Source of the DNA: Variovorax sp.
GTDB lineage: Bacteria; Pseudomonadota; Gammaproteobacteria; Burkholderiales; Burkholderiaceae_C
Length of the DNA: 64,000 nt
Assembly (NCBI GenBank): GCA_017744935.1
Contig: JAGIAI010000002.1
Span: 124,001 to 188,000 of the forward strand
Reading direction: 5' to 3'
In this document: positions 1 to 9,785 of the stretch, piece by piece
Layout of the letters: each line of letters starts with the position of its first letter
Numbering within the stretch: position 1 is the stretch's first letter
The notes under the pieces: model-generated
What the model saw: only the letters and a program-made list of their open reading frames with translations
What the model was told of the DNA's origin: nothing
Database searches by the model: none
Made by a program: the position numbers and the translations under genes

Positions 1-176
1 TGATCCGCCGCTTCGGGATCGATCTGTCGATCGTGCACGGGCAGGTCGACGAGATCCAGGGCCGGCCCTTCGGCTCGCTGGCGGTACTGGCACGTGGCGC
101 ACGCGAATCGTTGGCCGCCGCCGTCGCGCACCTGCGCGGCGCGGGCGTGCTGGTGCAGGAGGTGGCACATGTTTGA
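1..176 (+). CDS. metN: MetN C-terminus: methionine ABC transporter ATP-binding protein (partial)
   Basis: The 5' part lies outside the window. The visible 57 codons end in TGA at 174-176 and read as the C-terminal NIL (ferredoxin-like) substrate-sensing domain typical of MetN; segments [16 protein letters not shown] and [11 protein letters not shown] fit that domain. MetN energises methionine import, and in characterised homologues the NIL domain binds methionine and inhibits transport. The end overlaps the metI start by 8 nt, so the two are translationally coupled. No ATPase motif can be checked here. Identity rests on the NIL-like tail and on metI and metQ following directly. Confidence 0.85.
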   Translation, partial: IRRFGIDLSIVHGQVDEIQGRPFGSLAVLARGARESLAAAVAHLRGAGVLVQEVAHV

Positions 177-834
177 TGTCTTCACCGGGCCGATGCTCGG
201 ACTCTTTGCCACATCGCTGTGGGAAACCATCGTGATGGTCGGGATATCGGGCCTGATCGGTGCGGCAGTCGGCGTGCCGCTTGGCGTGTACCTGCACCTC
301 ACCGGCGACGGCGGGGTGCTGGAGAACGGGCCGGTCAATCGCATCGTCGGTGCCATCGTCAACGCAGTGCGTTCCACGCCTTTCATCATCCTGCTGGTGG
401 CGATCATTCCGTTCACGCGGCTGCTGACCGGCTCGTCGATTGGCACTGCCGCAGCGGTGGTGCCGCTAAGCCTGGCCGCCGCACCTTTCGTTGCACGACT
501 GGTCGAGACCTCGCTGCGCGAAGTCGATCGAGGCCTCGTCGAAGCGGCGCAGGCGATGGGCGCAAGTACGGCACAGATCATCTGGAAAGTGCTTCTTCCC
601 GAGGCACTGCCCGGCATCGTGGCCGGCGTGACGATCACGTTCGTGAGCCTCACCGGCTACTCGGCGATGGCCGGCGCGATTGGCGGCGGCGGGCTGGGCG
701 ATCTCGGCATCCGCTACGGCTACCAGCGCTTCCTCCCAGAAGTGATGCTCGCGGTGGTGCTGGTGCTGATCCTCTTCGTGCAAGCCGTGCAAAGCGGTGG
801 CGACTGGCTGGTGCGCCGGCTCAGCCACAAGTGA
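169..834 (+). CDS. metI: MetI, methionine ABC transporter permease
   Basis: Inner-membrane permease of the D/L-methionine importer MetNIQ, 221 residues, the usual size. The ATG at 169 was chosen because AGGAGG sits just upstream inside the metN end and because the protein then begins MFDVFTGPM, where family members begin; a longer in-frame reading from 94 would lie inside metN. About five hydrophobic segments are visible. The EAA loop that docks on MetN is recognisable ([20 protein letters not shown]). Overlap with metN and a short gap to metQ indicate one operon. Confidence 0.95.
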   Translation: MFDVFTGPMLGLFATSLWETIVMVGISGLIGAAVGVPLGVYLHLTGDGGVLENGPVNRIVGAIVNAVRSTPFIILLVAIIPFTRLLTGSSIGTAAAVVPLSLAAAPFVARLVETSLREVDRGLVEAAQAMGASTAQIIWKVLLPEALPGIVAGVTITFVSLTGYSAMAGAIGGGGLGDLGIRYGYQRFLPEVMLAVVLVLILFVQAVQSGGDWLVRRLSHK

Positions 835-871
835 TTTTTTCTTTCTCTCCCACAAGAACTCAGGAACCAAC

Positions 872-1678
872 ATGAACCACAACAAGCGCAAGCTTCTTCA
901 ATCCGTCGTCGCGCTCGCCATCGTTTCCGGCTTCTCCGCCGTGCCGGCCTTCGCGCAGGACAAGCCGATCAAGGTCGGTGTGACCGGGGGCCCGCACGCG
1001 CAGATCCTCGAGCAGGTCCGCAAGGTTGCGGAGAAGGACGGACTGAAGATCCAGATCGTCGAGTTCAGCGACTACGTGCAGCCCAATGCGGCACTCGCGG
1101 CTGGCGACCTCGATGCCAACAGCTACCAGCACAAGCCCTATCTCGATCAGCAGGTCAAGGACCGCAACTACAAGATCGTCGACGTGGGCTACACGGTCAA
1201 CTTCCCGATCGGCATCTATTCGAAGAAGGTCAAGAGCCTGAAGGACCTGAAGGAGGGCGCGCGCTTCGGCATCCCGAACGACCCGACCAACGGCGGCCGC
1301 GTGCTGCTGGTGCTGCAGGACCAGGGGCTGATCAAACTCAAGCCGGAAGCCGGGCTGAAAGCCACGCCGCTCGACGTGATCGACAACCCGAAGAAGATCA
1401 AGTTCGTCGAAGTCGATGCCGCGCAACTGCCGCGCACGCTCGACGATCTCGATGCTTCGGCGATCAACACCAACTACGCACTCTCGGCTGGCCTCAATCC
1501 GGGCAAGGATTCGATTGCGCGTGAAAGCGCGAAGAGCCCGTACGTCAACCTGCTGGCGGTGCGCGAACAGGACAAGGACAAGCCGTGGGTTGCCAAGCTG
1601 GTGAAGGCCTATCACTCCGAGGAGGTGAAGAACTTCGTGCAGAACGAGTTCAAGGGTTCGGTGCTGGCGAGCTGGTAA
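872..1678 (+). CDS. metQ: MetQ, methionine-binding protein
   Basis: Periplasmic solute-binding protein of the NlpA/MetQ family, 268 residues. The ATG at 872 follows AGGAA and gives a clean signal peptide (MNHNKRKLLQ, then a hydrophobic core ending PAFA before QDKP). Family landmarks are VGVTGGPHAQILE at the mature N-terminus, an LDANSYQHKPYLDQQ segment, and GIPNDPTNGGRVLLVLQ. Unlike E. coli MetQ there is no lipobox cysteine, so it is predicted to be a soluble periplasmic protein rather than a lipoprotein. It lies 37 nt after metI and is very likely co-transcribed with it. Confidence 0.95.
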   Translation: MNHNKRKLLQSVVALAIVSGFSAVPAFAQDKPIKVGVTGGPHAQILEQVRKVAEKDGLKIQIVEFSDYVQPNAALAAGDLDANSYQHKPYLDQQVKDRNYKIVDVGYTVNFPIGIYSKKVKSLKDLKEGARFGIPNDPTNGGRVLLVLQDQGLIKLKPEAGLKATPLDVIDNPKKIKFVEVDAAQLPRTLDDLDASAINTNYALSAGLNPGKDSIARESAKSPYVNLLAVREQDKDKPWVAKLVKAYHSEEVKNFVQNEFKGSVLASW

Positions 1679-1704
1679 GCCGCAGGGCGTTGCGAGCGGT
1701 CAGG

Positions 1705-1727
1705 GCGGGTTTCGTGTAGAAACCCGC
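1705..1727 (+). terminator. Hairpin after metQ, probable terminator
   Basis: A perfect 9-bp stem (GCGGGTTTC / GAAACCCGC, 5-nt loop) starts 26 nt after the metQ stop. It is followed by a G-rich stretch and a short T run at about 1738-1741 rather than an immediate U tract. Its place at the end of metNIQ and before the separately started epsC supports termination or 3'-end stabilisation. Confidence 0.5.
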
Positions 1728-1783
1728 TCGGGGTGGGGTTTTGCACGATGGTGCATCGTGGAATCCCACGACCGGAGGAATGC

Positions 1784-2698
1784 ATGTCCCTATTCGATGT
1801 GAGCGACATCGTCGCCGAGCTGCACGCGGCCCGCGACGAGTGGCGCGATGCGCAGAAGCGATCGCGCGAACCCGGCAGCCGGGAGTTCCCGTCGCGCGAA
1901 GCCTTGGCGGGCATCGTGGAATCGCTCAAGGGTGCGCTGTTTCCGATGCGGCTGGGCCCGCCGGACTTGCGTCGTGAAAGCGAAGACTTCTATGTGGGGT
2001 ACACGCTCGACGCTGCCTTGCAGTCGCTGTGGGCGCAGGCGCGTCTGGAATTGCTGTACACCTCGCGCCATCAGCCGCGACCGGCCGAGGAGATCGAAGC
2101 ACAGGCCACTGCGGCCGTGCGAGAGTTCGCGGCTGCATTGCCCGGCATCCGCCGCCTGCTCGATGGCGACGTGCTAGCGGCCTATCAAGGCGATCCCGCG
2201 GCCCGGAGCGTGGATGAAGTGCTGCTGTGCTATCCGGGCATCCTCGCGATGATTCATCACCGGCTCGCCCACTGCCTCTATCGGCTCGAACTGCCGCTGC
2301 TTGCGCGCATCGTGGCCGAACTCGCGCATGGACAGACAGGCATCGACCTCCATCCGGGCGCGCAGATTGACGCAGGTTTCTTCATCGACCATGGCACTGG
2401 AGTCGTGATCGGCGAAACCGCGGTCATCGGCAAGCGGGTGCGCATCTACCAGGCGGTGACGCTCGGCGCAAAGCGGTTCCCGACCGACGGCGCGGGCAAC
2501 CTGCAAAAGGGCGGGGCGCGGCATCCGATCGTCGAGGACGACGTCGTAATCTACGCCGGCGCGACCATCCTTGGCCGAGTGACTCTCGGCAAGGGCGCGA
2601 CCATCGGCGGCAACGTGTGGATCACCGACGATGTGCCGCCCGGCGCCAGCGTTTCGCAGGCGAGTCTGCAGAACGCGCCGCGCAAGACGGCAGCCTGA
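1784..2698 (+). CDS. epsC: Serine O-acetyltransferase, EpsC/SatA type
   Basis: Predicted to transfer acetyl from acetyl-CoA to L-serine, giving O-acetylserine, the acceptor for sulfide in cysteine synthesis. 304 residues from the ATG at 1784, chosen for the GGAGGA just upstream; an earlier in-frame ATG at 1733 lacks one. The N-terminal half is helical. The C-terminal half (about 190-300) is a left-handed beta-helix of hexapeptide repeats (GIDLHPGAQI, GVVIGETAVIG, GATILGRVTLGKGATIGG). The DHGTG segment holds the conserved active-site Asp-His. Length and helical N-terminus fit the EpsC branch. The neighbouring methionine and sulfate transporters suit a sulfur-assimilation role. Confidence 0.92.
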   Translation: MSLFDVSDIVAELHAARDEWRDAQKRSREPGSREFPSREALAGIVESLKGALFPMRLGPPDLRRESEDFYVGYTLDAALQSLWAQARLELLYTSRHQPRPAEEIEAQATAAVREFAAALPGIRRLLDGDVLAAYQGDPAARSVDEVLLCYPGILAMIHHRLAHCLYRLELPLLARIVAELAHGQTGIDLHPGAQIDAGFFIDHGTGVVIGETAVIGKRVRIYQAVTLGAKRFPTDGAGNLQKGGARHPIVEDDVVIYAGATILGRVTLGKGATIGGNVWITDDVPPGASVSQASLQNAPRKTAA

Positions 2699-2752
2699 GC
2701 CGCACAATCCACCCGTCACGACTTCCTCCAACCCGCACCACAAGGAGTTTCC

Positions 2753-3304
2753 ATGGCCCAGAAAAAAATCGCCGTCGTCATCGGCAGCCTGCGAAAGGAT
2801 TCGCTGAATCACAAGCTCGCGCTTGCGATCGCGCATCTCGCCCCGTCGGACTTCACTTTCGAGCATGTCCGCATCGATGACCTGCCGCTCTACAACCAGG
2901 ACCAGGACGGCAACCAGGCGCCTGCGGTCAAGCGGCTCAAGACCGAGATCGCGGCGGCCGATGGCGTGCTGTTCGTGACGCCGGAATACAACCGCGCCAT
3001 CCCCGGCGTGCTCAAGAATGCGATCGACAACGCCTCGCGTCCTTATGGACAGAGCGCATGGGCCGGGAAGCCGGCAGGCGTGATCGGCATCTCCGTCGGC
3101 CAGATCGGCACCGCGGTCGCGCAGCAGCAATTGCGTGCGGTGCTGGCCTATCTCGACATGCCGACGCTCGGCCAGCCCGAGGTCTTCCTGCAGAACAAGG
3201 AAGGACTCTTCGACGACAAGGGACATGTCGGCGAGAGCAGCAAACAGTTCCTGCAAAGCTGGGTCGACAAGTACGTCGCCTGGATCAACGATCACTCGAA
3301 GTGA
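2753..3304 (+). CDS. NADPH-dependent FMN reductase family protein
   Basis: A 183-residue flavodoxin-fold oxidoreductase of the NADPH-dependent FMN reductase/ChrR-type family. The phosphate-binding loop GSLRKDSLNHKLA is near the N-terminus (about 10-22), and the flavin-contacting segment TPEYNRAIPGVLKNAIDNAS is about residues 82-101. AAGGAG precedes the ATG. Likely roles are reduction of free FMN or of quinones and other two-electron acceptors. Its neighbours are sulfur genes and another flavin reductase (AzoR), so supplying reduced flavin for organosulfur desulfonation is possible, but no monooxygenase is visible here. The exact substrate cannot be read from sequence. Confidence 0.85.
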   Translation: MAQKKIAVVIGSLRKDSLNHKLALAIAHLAPSDFTFEHVRIDDLPLYNQDQDGNQAPAVKRLKTEIAAADGVLFVTPEYNRAIPGVLKNAIDNASRPYGQSAWAGKPAGVIGISVGQIGTAVAQQQLRAVLAYLDMPTLGQPEVFLQNKEGLFDDKGHVGESSKQFLQSWVDKYVAWINDHSK

Positions 3305-3321
3305 TCCACGGATAGCAAAAG

Positions 3322-3359
3322 AAAAAGGGCGGGTACCCCATCGGGTACCCGCCCTTTTT
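3322..3359. terminator. Bidirectional intrinsic terminator
   Basis: Stem GGGCGGGTACCC / GGGTACCCGCCC (3327-3338 and 3343-3354) with a 4-nt CATC loop, flanked by A5 (3322-3326) and T5 (3355-3359). It lies between the convergent FMN reductase and azoR genes and can terminate both strands, since each reading ends in a U tract. Confidence 0.92.
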
Positions 3360-3378
3360 GCTTTGGGCTGGGGCCGGA

Positions 3379-4026
3379 TCAGGCGGCCAGCGTGGCCTGG
3401 TCCTGATTTGCGGCCTTGCCGGTCGCCGTGGCGATGTCGGCGCGAGCGGCGGTGAACGCGGCGGCCTTGGCGGCGTCACCCATGCCGATGCCTTCGGCGC
3501 GCACGAACCGCACGTCGGTGATGCCGAAGAAGCCGAAGATCACCTTGAGGTAGCTCTCCTGGTGTTCCATGGCCTGGCCGCCTTCGCTGGTCGAGTACAG
3601 ACCGCCGCGCGTCGAAGCCACGATCACCGTCTTGCCGCCGGCGAGGCCGACCGGGCCCTTGTCGGTGTACTTGAAGGTGCGGCCGGCTTGGGCCAGGCGG
3701 TCGATCCATGCCTTGAGCTGGGTCGGTACCGTGAAGTTGTAGAGCGGCGCGCCAATGACGATCACGTCCGAGGCGAGGAATTGCGTCACCAGACGCTCGG
3801 ACACCTCGTTTTCGCGACGCTGGGCTTCGGTCGGTTCAGCTTGCACGCCGACCTTGATGCCGAGCGCGTCGGCGCTGAAGTGGTTCGGCGTATCCACTGC
3901 GAGGTCGAGGTAGTCGACCTTGGTGTGGGGGTGGTTCTTGCGCCATTCGGCCACGATCTCGGCCGTGAGTTGGCGCGAGACGGAGTTGGTGCCCAGGACG
4001 CTGGAGTCGACGTGCAGCAGTTTCAT
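3379..4026 (-). CDS. azoR: FMN-dependent NADH-azoreductase AzoR
   Basis: Flavodoxin-fold quinone/azo reductase of the AzoR family, 215 residues from the ATG at 4026, where the protein begins [12 protein letters not shown] as homologues do; a longer in-frame reading adds a non-homologous leader. The FMN phosphate loop ([13 protein letters not shown]), the [19 protein letters not shown] segment and ASTRGGLYS loop are diagnostic. It reduces quinones or azo dyes with NADH. It is transcribed away from an adjacent LysR gene across a 140-bp shared region, the classic arrangement for LysR control. Confidence 0.92.
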   Translation of the reverse strand: MKLLHVDSSVLGTNSVSRQLTAEIVAEWRKNHPHTKVDYLDLAVDTPNHFSADALGIKVGVQAEPTEAQRRENEVSERLVTQFLASDVIVIGAPLYNFTVPTQLKAWIDRLAQAGRTFKYTDKGPVGLAGGKTVIVASTRGGLYSTSEGGQAMEHQESYLKVIFGFFGITDVRFVRAEGIGMGDAAKAAAFTAARADIATATGKAANQDQATLAA

Positions 4027-4166
4027 GATCGAAGGTCTTTCTTGAGAGGTGCCGGCACGGAAATCGGTCGGCATGGGATGAATTCTATTTTTGTGGCGAT
4101 TCATTGATAAGTCGGTGAAAATGGCTCAGTTCGTTCCACTGATAGGACAATCAAGGACCATCGCCT
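4027..4166. promoter_or_regulatory. Divergent azoR / LysR promoter region
   Basis: 140 bp between the divergent azoR and LysR starts. It holds an AT-richer core (about 4078-4125, containing ATTCTATTTTTGTGG and TTGATAAGTCGG) in otherwise G+C-rich DNA. LysR regulators usually bind such shared regions, but I could not identify one convincing T-N11-A box, so individual sites are not assigned. Confidence 0.5.
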
Positions 4167-5084
4167 ATGCAAGACCTGAACGACATGGTGTTTTTCGCCG
4201 AAGTGGCCGAGCGTGGCGGGTTTGCCGCAGCCAGCCGGGCGCTTGGCATCCCCAAGTCGCGGCTCTCCCGCCGCGTCGCCGACCTGGAGGCGCAATTGGG
4301 GGTGCAACTGATGCAGCGGAGCACCCGGCGCCTGTCCCTCACGCCGGCCGGCGAGATCTTCCTCAAACATTGCACGGCCATGCGCGACGCGGCGCAGGCG
4401 GCTTCCGAAGCCGTCGCGCAGGTTCAGACGGAGCCTCGCGGCACGGTGCGGTTGAGTTGCCCGGTCACGCTGGCACAAAGCAGCGTCGGGCCGCTGCTGC
4501 CGCGATTCATGGAGCGCTTCCCAGCGGTGCGAATCGAAATGCGCGTGCTGAACCGGCCGGTCGATCCAGTCGAGGAGGGCGTCGACCTGGCCCTGCGCGT
4601 GCGGCCCGAGATCGAAGACAGCGCGACGCTGGTTGCCAAGACATTCGGGATCAGTCGCGGCATCCTCGTCGCGAACCCCGAACTGCTGCGGCGACAGGGA
4701 CCGGTGCAGACGCCGGCGGATCTGGCGAAGCTCGACACCGTCTCGATGTCCACGGGTGACGGCCGCGCCAACTGGCGGCTGGAGGGCCCGGCGGGGAAGG
4801 TCGTGGTCCACACCCACGTGCCAAGGTACGTGGCGGACGATCTGCTCACCCTGAAGTTCTCGGTGGTGCAGGGCACCGGCGCCTCGATCCTGCCTGACTA
4901 CATGTGTCGCGCCGAACTCAAGGCCGGCACGCTGGTGGAGGTCCTGCCGGGCTGGGGGCCCGCGCCGGGCATCACGCATGCCATGTTCCCGGCTCGCCGG
5001 GCGCTGGTGCCGGCAGTCCGGCAACTCATCGATTTCCTGGTCGAGAACCTCGATCGCGAGGAGCCTCACGACTATGTGATCTGA
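4167..5084 (+). CDS. LysR-family transcriptional regulator
   Basis: A 305-residue LTTR. The N-terminal winged helix-turn-helix (about 1-60: FAEVAERGGFAAASRALGIP, then KSRLSRRVADLEAQLGVQL) is followed by the linker helix and a periplasmic-binding-like effector domain (about 90-295). This is the subgroup common in Burkholderiales next to flavin oxidoreductase genes. It probably controls the divergent azoR, perhaps in response to quinones or electrophiles; the effector is unknown. AAGGA precedes the ATG. Its 3' end is 122 nt before the next gene. Confidence 0.88.
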   Translation: MQDLNDMVFFAEVAERGGFAAASRALGIPKSRLSRRVADLEAQLGVQLMQRSTRRLSLTPAGEIFLKHCTAMRDAAQAASEAVAQVQTEPRGTVRLSCPVTLAQSSVGPLLPRFMERFPAVRIEMRVLNRPVDPVEEGVDLALRVRPEIEDSATLVAKTFGISRGILVANPELLRRQGPVQTPADLAKLDTVSMSTGDGRANWRLEGPAGKVVVHTHVPRYVADDLLTLKFSVVQGTGASILPDYMCRAELKAGTLVEVLPGWGPAPGITHAMFPARRALVPAVRQLIDFLVENLDREEPHDYVI

Positions 5085-5123
5085 TGGCTGCGTGGGTCCT
5101 TATGCGAAAAACGTCATATTCAA

Positions 5124-5143
5124 ACAAGCAGATATTCGTTTGT
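5124..5143. promoter_or_regulatory. AT-rich dyad upstream of the sulfate-uptake unit
   Basis: In the 122-bp gap before the hydrolase-sbp-cysTWA unit lies a 20-bp dyad of the form ACAA-n-C-nn-ATAT-nn-G-n-TTGT, inside an AT-rich block (about 5100-5150). It is a candidate binding site for a sulfur regulator such as CysB, or the promoter core. No -10/-35 pair is clear. Confidence 0.35.
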
Positions 5144-5206
5144 CTTTGAAGCAAGGCTTCCGAGAATCGCCGGTTCCTCATCTACCGAGCGCGAGCAACA
5201 GGAACC

Positions 5207-5794
5207 ATGGCCCAAGTGGCAAAGCCGACCATCATCATCGTGCCGGGCTGGCGCGATTCCGGTCCCGGCCACTGGCAGAGCCTGTGGGCCGAGCGGATGC
5301 AGGGTGCGGTCCGCGTCACGCAGGACGACTGGGTCACCCCGCGTCGCGAGGCCTGGGTGGCTTCGCTCGAGAAGCTGGTGCGCGAAAGCCCGCAGCCTGT
5401 GGTCATCGTCGCCCACAGCCTCGGCTGCATCACGACCACGCATTTGTCTGAAGCGGCGGCTGCACGGATCAGCGGTGCGCTGCTGGTCGCACCGGCCGAC
5501 CCCGAACGTCGGGCCGTGCTTTCCGATTTCGCCCCGGTCCCTTACGCGAAGTTGCCCTATCGCAGCATCGTCGTGGCGAGCAGCAACGACCCCTATTGCC
5601 CGGTGCGCCTCGCTGGCGCCTATGCCCGCGCCTGGGGGAGCGAATTTGTTCGGATGCAGAATGCCGGGCACATCAACATCGAATCCGGCCACGGTGACTG
5701 GCCCCTCGGGCTCGCGCTGCTGCAATCGCTGACGGATGAGCCGTCCTCCCTGTTGGACGGCCGCAAGAATTTCGAACCTCTGGCAACCCTATGA
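5207..5794 (+). CDS. RBBP9/YdeN-family alpha/beta hydrolase
   Basis: A 195-residue small serine hydrolase. The nucleophile elbow is VAHSLGC (about 70-76), the N-terminal strand is TIIIVPGWRDSGPGHWQ, and the catalytic His is probably in the late GHINIESGHG segment, all typical of the RBBP9/YdeN family. Its substrate is unknown. Its stop overlaps the start of the sulfate-binding protein gene by 4 nt (ATGA), so it is the coupled first gene of the sulfate operon. That suggests hydrolysis of a sulfur-containing ester or a housekeeping role during sulfur limitation; this is inference only. Confidence 0.85.
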   Translation: MAQVAKPTIIIVPGWRDSGPGHWQSLWAERMQGAVRVTQDDWVTPRREAWVASLEKLVRESPQPVVIVAHSLGCITTTHLSEAAAARISGALLVAPADPERRAVLSDFAPVPYAKLPYRSIVVASSNDPYCPVRLAGAYARAWGSEFVRMQNAGHINIESGHGDWPLGLALLQSLTDEPSSLLDGRKNFEPLATL

Positions 5795-6795
5795 CTTCAA
5801 GAATCAAGACCCTCATCGGCGCTTTCGCGCTGGCCGCCGCCGGTATCGCTTCCGCGCAGCCGACGACCCTGCTCAACGTGTCGTATGACGTAGCGCGCGA
5901 GTTCTACAAGGACTACAACGCCGCCTTCGTGGCTCACTACAAGCAGACCACCGGCAAGGACGTCAAGATCGATCAGTCGCACGCCGGTTCCAGCGCACAG
6001 GCACGCGCGGTGGCCGACGGCCTCGACGCCGACGTGGTGACGATGAACACCAGCACCGACATCGACTTCCTCGCCAACGCCGGTGTGGTCGCGAAGGACT
6101 GGCCCAAGCGCTTCCCGTACAACGCTTCGCCAACCACGTCGACGATGCTGTTCCTGACCCGCAATGGCAATCCGAAGGGCATCAAGGACTGGGATGACCT
6201 GATCAAGCCCGGCGTTCAGGTCGTGATCGTCAACCCCAAGACCGGCGGCAACGGCCGCTATGCCTATCTCGCGGCATGGGGCTATGTGAAGAAGAAGGGC
6301 GGCACCGACGCCCAGGCGGCCGAGTTCGTCGGCAAGCTGTTCAAGAACGTCCCGGTGCTTGCGCGGGGCGGCCGCGATGCGACGACCGCGTTCCTGCAAC
6401 GCAATATCGGCGACGTGCTGATCACCTTCGAGTCGGAAGTGGTCTCGATCGATCGCGAATTCGGCGCAGGAAAGGTCGATGCGGTCTATCCCTCGATCAG
6501 CATCCTGGCCGAGAACCCGGTGGCCGTCGTCGAGCGCACCGTCAACAAGCGCGGTTCGGGTGATCTTGCCAAGGCCTATCTCGACTACCTCTATTCCGAC
6601 GAAGCGCAGGAAATCGCGGCCAAGCACGCGCTGCGTCCGCGCTCGGAAGCCGTGCTCAAGAAGCACGCCGCGACTTTCAAGCCGTTGCAGCTTTTCACGG
6701 TGCAAGAACTGTTCGGCAGCCTTGCTGAAGCCCAGAAGGTGCACTTCAACGATGGCGGGCAGTTCGACAAGATCTATACGCCTGGCGCGAAGTAA
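5791..6795 (+). CDS. sbp: Sulfate-binding protein of the sulfate ABC transporter
   Basis: Periplasmic sulfate/thiosulfate-binding protein, 334 residues with a signal peptide ending ASA before QPTT. Family signatures are LLNVSYDVAREFYKDYNAAF at the mature N-terminus, the QSHAGSSAQARAVADGLDADVVT ligand region, GNGRYAYLAAWGY, and LARGGRDATTAF. It captures sulfate for CysT/CysW/CysA. The ATGA overlap with the preceding hydrolase couples their translation. The family covers both Sbp (sulfate) and CysP (thiosulfate), and I cannot separate these with certainty. Confidence 0.93.
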   Translation: MTSRIKTLIGAFALAAAGIASAQPTTLLNVSYDVAREFYKDYNAAFVAHYKQTTGKDVKIDQSHAGSSAQARAVADGLDADVVTMNTSTDIDFLANAGVVAKDWPKRFPYNASPTTSTMLFLTRNGNPKGIKDWDDLIKPGVQVVIVNPKTGGNGRYAYLAAWGYVKKKGGTDAQAAEFVGKLFKNVPVLARGGRDATTAFLQRNIGDVLITFESEVVSIDREFGAGKVDAVYPSISILAENPVAVVERTVNKRGSGDLAKAYLDYLYSDEAQEIAAKHALRPRSEAVLKKHAATFKPLQLFTVQELFGSLAEAQKVHFNDGGQFDKIYTPGAK

Positions 6796-6880
6796 TGAGC
6801 GCCGCGCCGAACCGCTTCGAGCAAGCGAACGCCCCCTCGGGGGGCAGCGATGACACCACAGTGCTGAGCGTGGGGGCCCG
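6796..6880 (-). repeat. Inverted, diverged copy of the dispersed intergenic hairpin repeat
   Basis: Fills the whole gap between sbp and cysT. Read on the minus strand it has the order of the 49.7, 52.5 and 54.9 kb copies: a CCCCC block, a CACT...GTG segment, a CCCCC/GGGGG stem (here CCCCCTCGGGGG) and a CGGTTC-type end. It is much more diverged than the other three, so membership is less certain. It does not end the operon, since cysT, cysW and cysA must be made with sbp, but it could lower downstream transcript levels. Confidence 0.5.
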
Positions 6881-7774
6881 ATGAGCGGCGCGGTCTCTTC
6901 GGCGCTGCCGTCTTCGGCGGCGCCGCTCGCGCGCTCTGGCGGCACAGGTGTGTCCCGGCGCGTGCTGCCGGGCTTTCATCTGACGCTCGGCTATTCGCTG
7001 CTGTACCTCGGCCTGATCGTGCTGATCCCGCTTTCGGCGCTGGTCTTCAGGACTTTCGCGTTGACCTGGGAACAGTTCTGGGTGGCTGTCACTGCGCCGC
7101 GCGTGCTGGCTTCCTACCGGCTGACCTTTGGCGCTTCGTTCATCGCGGCGCTGGTCAACCTCGTATTCGGGCTGCTGGTCGCATGGGTGCTCGTGCGCTA
7201 CAAGTTCCCGGGCAAGCGCATCATCGATGCGCTGGTCGACCTGCCTTTTGCGTTGCCCACCGCCGTCGCTGGCATTTCGCTGACGGCACTGCTCGCTGGC
7301 AACGGCTGGATCGGGCAGTACCTCGAGCCGATGGGCATCAAGCTCGCGTTCACGCCGGCAGGTGTGGTCATCGCGCTCATCTTCATCGGATTGCCTTTTG
7401 TGGTCCGCACAGTGCAGCCAGTGCTCGAGGACACTGAAAAAGAACTGGAAGAGGCCGCGACCAGCCTCGGTGCGACCCGGCTGCAGACGTTCACCAAGGT
7501 GATCCTGCCGTCGATCATGCCGGCGCTGCTCACCGGCTTCGCGATGGCTTTCGCGCGTGCGATCGGCGAATACGGTTCGGTGATCTTCATCGCCGGCAAC
7601 ATGCCGATGATTTCCGAGATCACGCCGCTCATCATCATCGGCAAGCTCGAGCAGTACGACTTCGCTGGCGCGACCGCGGTGGCGCTCGTCATGCTCGTGA
7701 TCTCGTTCGTGATGCTGCTGGTGATCAATGGCTTGCAAGCGTGGCAGCGCCGCCGCTCGGGAGCGCCTGCATGA
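6881..7774 (+). CDS. cysT: CysT, sulfate ABC transporter permease
   Basis: Inner-membrane permease (CysT/CysU) of the sulfate importer, 297 residues with about six membrane segments after an Ala/Ser-rich N-terminus and the [21 protein letters not shown] helix. The EAA loop ([22 protein letters not shown]) contacts Cys[15 protein letters not shown] is a CysT signature. No strong ribosome-binding site is seen beyond a G run. The stop overlaps the cysW start (ATGA). Confidence 0.95.
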   Translation: MSGAVSSALPSSAAPLARSGGTGVSRRVLPGFHLTLGYSLLYLGLIVLIPLSALVFRTFALTWEQFWVAVTAPRVLASYRLTFGASFIAALVNLVFGLLVAWVLVRYKFPGKRIIDALVDLPFALPTAVAGISLTALLAGNGWIGQYLEPMGIKLAFTPAGVVIALIFIGLPFVVRTVQPVLEDTEKELEEAATSLGATRLQTFTKVILPSIMPALLTGFAMAFARAIGEYGSVIFIAGNMPMISEITPLIIIGKLEQYDFAGATAVALVMLVISFVMLLVINGLQAWQRRRSGAPA

Positions 7775-8670
7775 ACGCGAAGACCAAGACCGTGCGCCGC
7801 GCGCAGGCCGGCACGACCGAATCCGCGTGGGTGCGCTGGACGCTGACCGCGATTGCGCTGCTCTTCATGCTGCTGTTCCTGGTGCTGCCGCTTGCGGCGG
7901 TCGCAACGGAGGCGCTGCGCAAAGGCTTCGGCGCGTATCTGGAAGCGCTCAAGGAGCCCGACGCATGGAGCGCGATCCGCCTGACCCTGCTGACCGCTGC
8001 GATCGCCGTGCCGCTGAATCTCGTCTTCGGCATCTGCGCCGCATGGGCCATTGCTAAGTTCGAGTTTCGTGGCAAGGCCTTCCTGACCACGCTGGTCGAC
8101 CTGCCGTTCGCGGTGTCGCCGGTGGTCGCGGGCCTGATCTACGTGCTGGTGTTCGGCGCGCAGGGCTGGTTCGGGCCGTGGCTCTCCGAGCACAACATCA
8201 AGATCATCTTCGCGGTACCGGGCATCGTGCTCGCGACGGTGTTCGTGACCTTTCCGTTCATCGCGCGCGAATTGATCCCGCTGATGCAGGCGCAGGGTAC
8301 CGATGAAGAGCAGGCCGCGATCGTGCTCGGCGCGACCGGTTGGCAGACCTTCTGGCGCGTGACGCTGCCGAACATCAAGTGGGGCCTGATCTACGGCGTC
8401 ATCCTCTGCAATGCGCGGGCGATGGGCGAGTTCGGTGCGGTCTCGGTGGTCTCGGGCCATATCCGCGGCCAGACCAACACCATGCCGCTGCATGTCGAGG
8501 TGCTTTACAACGAATACCAATCGGTTGCCGCGTTCGCGGTGGCCTCGCTGCTGGCCATCCTTGCGCTGGTGACGTTGGTGATCAAGTCCTTCGTCGAATG
8601 GCGCCACGAGCGCGAAATGAAGGCGATCGCCGACCTGCCGCCCGAGCGGCCCACGCCGGCGACCACGTGA
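7771..8670 (+). CDS. cysW: CysW, sulfate ABC transporter permease
   Basis: Second permease subunit, 299 residues from the ATG at 7771, which overlaps the cysT stop by 4 nt; an upstream in-frame ATG at 7741 would lie within cysT. About six membrane spans are visible. The EAA loop is [23 protein letters not shown], and [26 protein letters not shown] is strongly conserved in CysW. It pairs with CysT and is energised by the CysA product 20 nt downstream. Confidence 0.95.
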   Translation: MNAKTKTVRRAQAGTTESAWVRWTLTAIALLFMLLFLVLPLAAVATEALRKGFGAYLEALKEPDAWSAIRLTLLTAAIAVPLNLVFGICAAWAIAKFEFRGKAFLTTLVDLPFAVSPVVAGLIYVLVFGAQGWFGPWLSEHNIKIIFAVPGIVLATVFVTFPFIARELIPLMQAQGTDEEQAAIVLGATGWQTFWRVTLPNIKWGLIYGVILCNARAMGEFGAVSVVSGHIRGQTNTMPLHVEVLYNEYQSVAAFAVASLLAILALVTLVIKSFVEWRHEREMKAIADLPPERPTPATT

Positions 8671-8690
8671 GAGCCTGAAAGAGAGAAATC

Positions 8691-9781
<1,091 letters not shown>

Positions 9782-9785
<4 letters not shown>

